From assembly GCF_000485595.1 (NCBI RefSeq), contig NW_014577425.1:145652-170358 (forward strand): DNA of 24,707 nucleotides, in the 5' to 3' direction. Below the pieces are notes generated by a model. That model searched no databases. It saw only the letters and a list, made by a program, of their open reading frames with translations, and was not told the origin of the DNA. This stretch comes from Priapulus caudatus (lineage: Eukaryota > Priapulida > Priapulimorpha > Priapulimorphida > Priapulidae). Positions 9,150-16,884 of the stretch are shown here, one piece after another; the stretch's first letter is position 1, and each line of letters opens with the position of its first letter. Position numbers and translations under genes: made by a program.

Positions 9150-9480
9150 GCCATTGTTGGTGGTAGTAAAGCTAGTGGTGGTAGTAGGGCTAGTGGTGGT
9201 AGTGACGAGCTAGGTGGTGGTAGTAGGCTAGTGGTGGTAGTAGGGGCTAGTGGGTGGTAAGTAGGGCTGTGGTGGTAGAGGGCTAGTGGTGGTAGTTAGG
9301 GCTAGTGGTGTAAGTAAGGGGCTAGTGGTGTAATGGTGTAAGTCGTGGTAGTCGTGGTAGGGGTGGTTAATAGAGCTAGTGGTGGTAGTAGGGCTATTTT
9401 TGGAGTGTGGAAAGTCCGGGGTAGTAGAGCTAGTGGGAGAGGGCTAAGTGTGGTTAATGGTGGTATCGTTAGTAGGGGTG
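9150..9480. repeat. Minisatellite, ~18-bp GCTAGTGGTGGTAGTAGG unit
   Basis: Imperfect tandem copies of GCTAGTGGTGGTAGTAGG, with units of 15-21 bp through small insertions and losses. The array meets the next one at about 9485 with a change of base composition on the same strand (G/T-rich to C/T-rich). On the minus strand this array would lie downstream of the possible Gly/Tyr-rich frame. Confidence 0.88.
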
Positions 9481-10440
9481 GTCGCGTAGCCACCTCGCCG
9501 CCCGTATCCACCTCCTCCGTATCCACCTCTTCCGTATCCGCCATCCTCCCGTATCCACCTCACTCCGACCACCTCCTCCCGTATCCACTTACTTCCCGTA
9601 CCACCACACCCCCGTAATCATCCCTCTTCCGTATCCGCCCATCTCGTCATCCACCTCCTCCGTATCCACTCTCCCTCCGTGAATCCACCCGCTCCTCCGT
9701 ATCCACTTCCTCAGCGTATCCACCCCTCCGTAATCCCACTTCTTCCGTATCCACCTCCTCCGTATCCACCTCACTCCGTATCCACCTCCTCCCGATCCAC
9801 TTCCCTCCGTATCACTATTCTCCGTATCCCACCTTCCTCCCGTATGCCACTCCTCCACGCGTATCCCCTTCTTCCGTATCCAACCTCCTCGTAGCCACCT
9901 CCCCTCATCCACTTCCCTCCCTATCCACTCCTCCGTATCCCACCCCTCGCTCACTCACCCCTCCTCCGTAATCCACCTTCCTTCCGTAGCCACCTCCTCC
10001 GTAATCCGCCTCCTCCGTATCCACCTCCTCGAGCCACCTCCTCCGTATCCGCCTCCTCCGTATTCCACCTCCCCCCGTATCCACCTCCCATCCGTAGCCA
10101 CACTCACTCCGTATCCACCTCCTCCGTATCCACCTCCTTTCGTAGCCACCGTCCTCCGTATCCAATCGCCGTCCGTATCCACCGTCTCCGTAGCCAACCT
10201 CCTCCGTATCCACTTCTCCGTAAGCCACCCTCTCCGTATCCACCTCCTCCGTAATCCACCTCCTCCGTATCCACCTCCTCACGTATCACACTCCATCCGT
10301 AGCCACCCCATCGATCATCTCCTCTCCGTTTCCACCTGCCTCCGTATCCACCTCCTCCGTATCCACCTCCTCCGTATCCACCGCTTCCGTATCCGCCTCC
10401 TCCGTATCGACCGCCTCTGCATCTGCCCATGCAGGTGTCT
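9438..10440 (-). pseudogene. Possible Gly/Tyr-rich (GGYGG) coding repeat, frame-broken
   Basis: On the minus strand the array is entered from MGRCRGGRYGGGGYGSGG near 10425-10375. In the same kind of register it ends as GYGRRGGYATTPTNDTTIN, followed by TAG near 9450. Arg-Gly-Gly to Gly-Tyr-Gly tails occur in hnRNP/GRP-type RNA-binding proteins and in structural or secreted glycine-rich proteins, so a real gene is conceivable. Against it, many single-base indels shift the frame within the array, no upstream domain such as an RRM is found, and the repeat is open in every frame. It could be non-coding minisatellite, a decayed gene, or a good gene obscured by sequencing error. Confidence 0.22.
9488..10420. 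repeat. Minisatellite, 15-bp GGTGGATACGGAGGA unit (minus sense)
   Basis: About 60 imperfect copies of a 15-bp unit; on the plus strand the theme is CCTCCGTATCCACCT. Single-base insertions and deletions appear every few units. Because the unit is a multiple of three and has no stop in any frame, minus-strand frames read Tyr-Gly-Gly-Gly-Gly, Trp-Ile-Arg-Arg-Arg or Val-Asp-Thr-Glu-Glu, depending on register. Confidence 0.92.
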
Positions 10441-11715
10441 ACTTCCTTTAAATGCGTTGTCTTGATATTCTCTCGATCTACAGCTCTGCGGTGAAAAGTA
10501 ACATTAAAAGGGAGAAGAATGAAAGGAAGGAAATGCAAATACAAGCTTTGCTCGTTTAAAAAAAGGTCAGTATATACCTAAAATACTCTATAAGTCGGTT
10601 TGCGTGAATGTAAAATGCAACTATAATGCAACTAAAAGTATAATGTGCTTCATAAACAAAGGAGAACAGTGAGTTCAATAACATCAGGACTGAATATGTG
10701 AAAGCAGAATTCGAACGATGTTAATACGAGCGCAGCAATGACTGGAGTGAGTAGATCTCTCTATACGTAATGTGTGTGAGTCAAAGCGTGGAACGCCGTT
10801 ACTTTACCGACGCATAATGTGGTTTAACATCGATTTTCTTTTTAATGACATAAGGCTGAGAAAGCGTTTTCTATTTAATTTATATGTTGAACGATCTACT
10901 CACGCGTAGAGTAGACCAAGTCTCCAGGGTTGCAGGATCGCCAGGGTTCGCGTTGAACGGCGATCGGCACCTTTGGTGACATCGGTCCAACACGACCAGT
11001 ATGGCTCGTATTAGAGTCAAATAGCGGGCTGAAGACAGCAGATGTTGTTGAGTTGTATCTGAAGGTTTCGAAAAACGCAAGTGCCGCTCGAACAGATGAC
11101 GCGAAGCTCGATTTATAGCCAAGATGGGCTGGGTTGTTGTTGAACGGAGATTCACCCAGAGGATGGTTTCTATTTAAAGGTCCATATACCCCTCCGTGGC
11201 TCGATGATGAGGTTCCTCTCGTGATAAGAGTAATGCGGCAATGCCAGTTGCCACCAAGTGTAAAGCTAGAGACTCAATGTTTATATATAATCACATACAT
11301 GTTAGCAGGAGTGAACAATAATAAATCTAAAGCAGATAATAGATTTAATAGATTAAGAGCGGTCTCATTTAGAACAGCTTTCATATTTCAAATCAAACAT
11401 GAATCGTAGCACTCTATCCTATAACTAGCGAGCTAACGCACCTTAATTAGCCTTAATTAACGCACCTTAATTAGCCTTAATTAACGCACCTTATAGTGTT
11501 CATTACATAATACAACAACCTCCACATATAGTATAGGCGCGAACTCCTCGGTGTTATCTTTTTCGCTAAAATGTGCAATTAGATCGATGATGCTAGACAG
11601 GACACGTTAGTGTATAATCGGAGTGAGGCCAATTGAAAAATGTGATTTCATCACCACTCGTTCGATTATAGTTTTTACGACCCGTTAAAACCGCTTATTG
11701 CCATTTTGATGTTAA
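10430..11715. other. Gene-free interval
   Basis: The longest frames (10880-11155 minus and 11134-11409 plus, 91 codons each) have no recognisable domain and overlap each other. A 24-bp tandem repeat (11434-11492) and a half-copy of the 1421-1514 palindrome arm (11306-11328) are the only structured items. Confidence 0.6.
11434..11492. repeat. 24-bp tandem repeat, 2.5 copies
   Basis: The unit starting TAACGCACCTTAATTAGCC repeats exactly at 11434, 11458 and 11482 (partial). It is AT-rich and contains two TTAATTA sites per unit. Confidence 0.9.
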
Positions 11716-11717
11716 CG

Positions 11718-12118
11718 CACACACAGCACACACACACCACACACACACACACACACACACCACAACACACACCACACACACACACACACACATCACACAT
11801 CATGACACACGCACACACGAGGTCACGCACGCACGCACGCGCACGGAGCATTCACACACACACACACGACACATGCACGCACGCACTCACAACCGCAACA
11901 GCACACAACGACACACACACACACAACACAGCCACACACACACACACACAACACATTGCAACGACACACCACACACACACGCACGCACGGCACACACACA
12001 GCGCGCGCACGCGACGCACACACACACGCACGCACGCACGCACAACGGCCCCTATACACACGCACGCACGCACACACACACACACACAACATGCGCGCAA
12101 GCACGCACACAACAACAC
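11718..12118. repeat. CA / GCAC microsatellite, abutting dispersed repeat copy 2
   Basis: CACACA and GCACGC runs similar to those at 2150-2293 but longer. It ends at the same point relative to the 1-kb repeat as the first microsatellite does, so microsatellite plus repeat may be one unit. The overlapping open frames are repeat artefacts. Confidence 0.93.
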
Positions 12119-13134
12119 ATAACTGTCATTTTGTAAATGTGGGGAGCTATTACGTAATACCGGATTACTTTAGCCTGATCCGGCAGATGTAGTAGCAGTA
12201 ATAATAAACGCAGTCAACGCGTGTGACACTGACCCACTCACTTGACTGGCGTTAAATTCGATAAACCCAGCAGGAATGTGCAACTTACCCGACCAATTTT
12301 AAGAAAAGAGATAAAAACATAATAACGAATTGTTAATAGACTCGAGAATTAGCGTAACATTTTCCTTGTTAGTAGACAGAATGAATATCGTGGCGTGTTT
12401 TCAGTAGTGATGCTGAAAGTTCAACGCTCTAACAATTCTTTCTTCAATCTAAACCACGAAAAAACAAGCGATATATATGAACTGGATCAGTACGTGTGCA
12501 GTCTGACCGGCACTCATCTAAAACGTAATATCAGTGCCTCTAAAAATAACGAGCACATAATCATCGGTACAACTTACTCTCAGAAATGAATATACCAGAT
12601 GGGCTCTATAATTATGCTCTCTGTTATAGTCTCACCTTTCACTTACCACGAGAAATAAGGGGATCTTCTAACTGAAGTAATATATACGCGGGTTTTATGA
12701 CATAGCAGCCGACGATGATTCTGGGCATATAGAAATCCGTTATGGGAACTATCGTCGAAACCCATACGCCATCACAATCTAGCATTCTCGTGTATGCCCG
12801 TAAAGTTCTGCAAACTTACCAAACGGCTTACAGCGAACGTAACGCACGTTGCTTGCAAAATTACCGTTCGTTCTGCTGTTCGGTTTGTCAGTCGATGATT
12901 CAACAGTTATATTCGCGTGTGAAACACAGACTGACGCTGTGATTTCGAGTGCCCACTCTGCGCTCAAAACGAGTTAGCGACTCGTGTCAGTTAGTATTAA
13001 ATAATAAATATTATAAATAGCCATACTCATTTAGTATGACCGGGTCGTTGCGCATTGCCATGGCTCGTGATGTATTAAAAGTTCACAACGAAATAATGAG
13101 CAAAGCTGGAGTAAACGGCTCGACCAACGAGCAA
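12119..13134 (+). repeat. 1-kb dispersed repeat, copy 2
   Basis: Same order and orientation as 2293-3305. Relative to copy 1 it has many isolated one-base gains and losses, for example TGTAAATGTGGGG against TGTAATGTGGGG, while long blocks stay identical, including the last ~65 bp to CAACGAGCAA. It keeps the ATTACGTAAT palindrome at 12149-12158. The right edge runs into the 23-bp minisatellite within about 10 bp. Confidence 0.9.
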
Positions 13135-13145
13135 CTGTCGGCATG
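13036..13145 (+). CDS. Short open frame in dispersed repeat copy 2, unknown
   Basis: An ATG at 13036 opens MTGSLRIAMARDVLKVHNE..., continuing through the same MSKAGVNGSTNEQ block found in copy 1. Beyond 13134 it leaves the shared sequence (LSAWVR...) and enters the minisatellite, where the frame stays open only because the repeat has no stops. A GTGCGT donor-like site follows ATGG at about 13146. No family is recognised. Conservation of the block in both copies is compatible with an ancestral exon but does not prove one. Confidence 0.3.
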
Positions 13146-14208
13146 GGTGCGTGTGTGCGGGGATATATGGTGCGTGTGTGCGGGGATATATGGTGCGTGT
13201 GTGCGGGGATATATGGTGCGTGTGTGCGGGGATATATGGTGCGTGTGTGCGGATATATGCGTGGCGTGTGTGCGGATATATGGTGCGTGTGTGCGGGGAT
13301 ATATGGTGCGTGTGTGGCGGGGATATATGGTGCGTGTGTGCGGGATATATGTGTGCGTGTGTGCGGGGATATATGGTGGGCGTGTTGTGGCGGGATATAT
13401 GGTGCGGTGTGTGCGGGATATATGGTGCGTGTGTGCGGGGATATAGTGGTGCCGTGTGTGCGGGGATATATGGTGCGTGTGTGCGGGATATAGGTGGCGG
13501 TGTGCGGGAATATATGGTGCGTGTGTGCGGGATATATGGTGCGTGTGTGGCGGGGATTATAATGGTGCGTGTGTGCGGGATATATGTGCGTGTGTGGCGG
13601 GGAATATATGGGGCGTGTGGCGGGGATATATGGTGGCGTGTGTGCGGGGATATATGGTGCGTGTGTGCGGGGATATATGGTGGCGTGTGTGCGGGATATA
13701 TTGGTGCGTGTGTGGCGGGATATATGGTGGCGTGTGTGGCGGGATATATGTGGCGTGTGTGCGGGATATATGGTGCGTGTGTGCGGATTGGTGGATATAT
13801 GGTGCGTGTGTGCGGGGATATATGGTGCGTGTGTGCGGGAAATATATGGTGCGTGTGTGCGGGATATATGGTGCGTGTGTCGGATATATGGTGCGTGTGT
13901 GCGGGGATATATGGTGCGTGTGTGCGGGGATATATGGTGCGTGTGTGCGGGGATATATGGTGCGTGTGTGCGGGGATATATGGTCGTGTGTCGGGGGATA
14001 CTGGTGCTGTGTGCGGGATATATGGTGCGTGTGTGCGGGGATATATGGTGCGTGTGTGCGGGAATACCTATGGTGCGTGTGGTGCGGGGATATATGGTGC
14101 GTGTGTGCGGGATATTGGTGCGTGTGCGGGGATATATGGTGCGTGTGTGCGGGGATATATGGTGCGTGTGTGCGGGGATATATGGTGCGTGTGAGCGGGG
14201 ATATATGG
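13146..14208. repeat. 23-bp minisatellite, ~46 copies
   Basis: Tandem copies of a 23-bp unit built from GTGCGTGTGTGCGGGG followed by ATATATG. Variants are mainly loss of one G in GGGG, gain of a G (GTGGCGGG), or small losses in ATATAT. Because 23 is not a multiple of three and the unit has no stop in any register, one continuous frame cycles through all three, giving a spurious 347-codon plus-strand frame (GYMVRVCGDIWCVCAG pattern) and a 264-codon minus frame. There is no evidence of coding. Confidence 0.95.
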
Positions 14209-14629
14209 TAAATGCCGACGGTACGTAAGACTGCGTCTACATCCAACCATATAAAAGAAAATCGAAATAAAGAAATACGATTGAAATCAGATGCATTACG
14301 ACTATATTTTTGGCTTTGAAATACCCACATTCTACAAAAAGTCAGAATCATTACGAGGATTGATTGAATTGCTTGTGACGCGACCCGTGCATGCCTGAAC
14401 AGTAATCACGAACCGCAATCATTAACGTCCTTACAGATGTATCCAGTCGTGTGTGAATTACAGTGCACCCACATCTACATCTATTCACTTGGGACTTTTT
14501 CAAGGTTAAAACCACACAGGAAGTAATGCTTTGTGGTTTGCCAGCCAAATTATGTGTTTGCATCGGGACTTTCTTAAGTTAGCATCAAAAATACTTCTTT
14601 TCCTGCCATCCCCCCTACAGACGTCCCAA

Positions 14630-14705
14630 GTGTCCCGGTCTCACCGGGATCGTCCCGGTGCGACATGCTGGTCCCGGTATCCCGTTAAGAGTCCAGAAAG
14701 TTCCG
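14630..14705. repeat. CCCGGT-motif cluster
   Basis: Five occurrences of (T)CCCGGT or its complement within about 75 bp: TGTCCCGGTCTCACCGGGA, GTCCCGGTGCGAC, GGTCCCGGTATCCCG, then TTCCGGTCATAAC. The regular spacing and inverted CCCGGT/ACCGGG pair look like part of an interspersed repeat rather than unique DNA, but I cannot assign it to a family. Confidence 0.4.
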
Positions 14706-15584
14706 GTCATAACATTTTTCAGCCATATTTTAAAAATTTACATCAGTAAATTACTAAATTTGCCGTGGTTGTTGATGTACATTGATTACAGCAAACAATA
14801 AAAGGCCACAAATGTCAAACACTTTTGTTTTCACAATAAATTTGAATTTTATTTTACATGTATACTTTATGAAAAATGGTGGTGTGCCGCGACAAACACA
14901 TTTCGCAGCCAGCCACAACCTTTTTCCTGTTTTTGCGCACCGTGAAAAAACGGCGATAGACCATTACCACAAGTGATCTCTTTCTTGCATTTTCCAAACT
15001 TGGGACCTCTGCCCATATCTACATGAGCATATGATTCATCCTAAGCTAAAGAACAGGGAACATGTAGATTTCATGCAACGTAGATTTGTTTTGATGAAAC
15101 GTTATATAATCATTTATTTTCACACCATTATCTTTTAGCTTTAGCATATAACATCAAACAAATTTATAAATAATGAAAGCAATATTAAAATGCATTTATA
15201 TTTTTGGCATGTCAAAATTGCAGCGCCATCCAGTATTGCTGTTAACACTACTCATTATAACACATCACAAATAGTCAGGCCTTGTATATCAGTAATATGT
15301 CCATGACTAAAATGGATTAATGCCCAAAAAATATGAAGTCATCCATATCGTATTACACACAGTTTAAATATATGTATAGAACAACTGGATCATATAAACA
15401 CACTCTCAATAAACCATACTACAAACAGAAGCTCATAATAACTATAAATGAGATTCCTTGTTACGGACAGCTAGTGAACACGGGAAGTGAATGCTTAGCA
15501 GCATGTCCATAATACTTGCTTAAACACATATCTCTGTACTTTTTTCTTATATCTCCAGGCTTGTCACAGGTTTATAAAGTAGCA

Positions 15585-15720
15585 GGCTAAACTACCAAGG
15601 TAGGCGGCTGTCTGCTGCCGCAGGTCGCAGCCGAGCAGCGCAGCTACTAGGGGGTGGGGGAAGGGGTGGCCCCCTCCCCCAGATTAGGGGGGTCCGGCCC
15701 CAGAATAAAAAAAATTAAAC
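15585..15720. repeat. GC-rich hairpin cassette, repeat-like
   Basis: An ACTACCAAGGTAGGCGGCTG block with CTGCTGCCGCAGG is followed by CTACTAGGGGGTGGGGGAAG, complementary to GGCCCCCTCCCCCAG next to it, then TTAGGGGGGTCCGGCCCCAG and an A-run. The G-run/C-run pairing forms a strong stem. The composition is sharply different from the AT-rich flanks, suggesting insertion of a mobile or dispersed element, family unknown. Confidence 0.45.
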
Positions 15721-16162
15721 CTCTTTCTTAGATGTAATTTCCTGCATTCTGAGTCAGAATTATTAAACAATCTTCATCACAAAAATATCACTTTCACGTT
15801 GAGTGTTTTTATCTTTGGGGACACCAAACACTAAAATACTTAAAAAAGAGAAACATAAACTTCAAATTGTTGAGGGTTGAACTGCCCAGTCTCTGTCACT
15901 GTATTTGTGTAAGTACAATGATAAGGCAACGTAATGTGGTTAATAAGTTAATCTATCTGCCAACTGAATAGCTAACTCAGATGTCCGTCGATGCTTATTT
16001 TCAGATCTGGTTGTCCTGTCGGGCAACAAGATCCACTTTTTACATGTCAGAACTTTGATTTTACTTGTCCAACATTTAATTGCAATCCATGAGCCATTAA
16101 GGTTCATTTTTGGTTCAGTGCATATCATATTACGAGTAGTGTATAACACAGAGATCTATATT

Positions 16163-16166
16163 ATAT

Positions 16167-16206
<40 letters not shown>

Positions 16207-16255
16207 TATATTTATTTATTTATTTATATTATATATAGAGATATATATCGATATT
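16163..16255. repeat. (TA)n / TTTA microsatellite
   Basis: A TA run interrupted once by CATATA and followed by TTTATTTATTTATT. Short open frames over it have no meaning. Confidence 0.9.
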
Positions 16256-16710
16256 ATACACTCCTAATATTACAGTATATACATGGAAAACCCCACGCGG
16301 CTTTAAACAATCACGCACTCCCCCCCCCCCCGTACATCAATCAATGCCGCCCTAGCCATCACGGCTACACAGCCACACTGTGCTGGCTGCTTTTTTCGGC
16401 GACTTTTAATAATAATACCGTGAGAATGTCACGCGATAGCGCCCTGGCTCAAAGGACGCTAGGAACATTAAACAACTAGAATTTTTCAGTTGTCCGATCG
16501 GGCAATCGAGCCGGTTCGGTTTCAGTTTTATTGTTGTTGTTTTTTTTTAAAGTAGCCGGCCAAATCATGAAAATTCACGGCGGTTTTCGCCGGCAGCAGG
16601 TTTGATTTGACAAGCCTGATCTCTATAATGTTTGTTTATATCACCTTCATGCCTGCTAACATCACTATAAAGAGGGCACCATGTTTCCATTATTGGAACA
16701 ATTATTCCAA

Positions 16711-16716
16711 TTTATT
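16711..16716 (-). terminator. Candidate polyadenylation signal AATAAA
   Basis: Minus-strand AATAAA begins 15 bp past the TGA of the TRMT1L-like gene. That would make a very short 3' UTR. A second AATAAA on the same strand at 16532-16527 gives a more usual length, so the choice is open. Confidence 0.35.
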
Positions 16717-16730
16717 ATACCTTACTGGCT

Positions 16731-16884
16731 TCAGCTCTGGCAAGTTTCTGAAATATCCCTAGATTTCTCCATTACTTGCTTTAATTGGCACAAGGTGGCG
16801 TTGGTGCGCACAGCCCTTGCATCAAAGTGAGTCCGGCTAGCGAGATAGCCTTCTGCTTGCAGACTGTGGATTACCCTTTCAACC
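16731..16884 (-). CDS. TRMT1L: TRMT1L-like terminal exon
   Basis: The acceptor is GATGCAG|GGTTGA; the first base completes Arg. It encodes [20 protein letters not shown], then [20 protein letters not shown], and ends ...SETCQS at TGA (16733-16731). The SRTHFD...VRT(N/D) block is the conserved end of TRM1-family C-terminal domains. The human protein has a longer serine-rich tail that is absent here. Confidence 0.88.

Larger units (their letters stand above)
14209..16710. other. Intergenic interval between minisatellite and TRMT1L-like gene
   Basis: No exon could be supported on either strand. It contains a repeated CCCGGT motif cluster (14630-14705), a GC-rich hairpin cassette (15585-15720), a TA/TTTA microsatellite (16163-16255) and a C12 run near 16319-16332. 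Part of it downstream of 16731 may be 3' untranslated region of the minus-strand gene. AT content is higher than in the repeats to the left. Confidence 0.6.

Noticed and set aside
10880-11409. Two overlapping 91-codon frames on opposite strands
   Set aside because: No domain, signal peptide or splice context; size is within chance expectation for this composition.
13151-14194. 347-codon Cys/Val/Tyr-rich frame and its 264-codon antisense
   Set aside because: Produced by a stop-free 23-bp tandem repeat cycling through all registers.
14487-14580. Two GGGACTTTYT sites as a kappaB enhancer
   Set aside because: Both deviate from the consensus at the 3' half and no promoter lies beside them.
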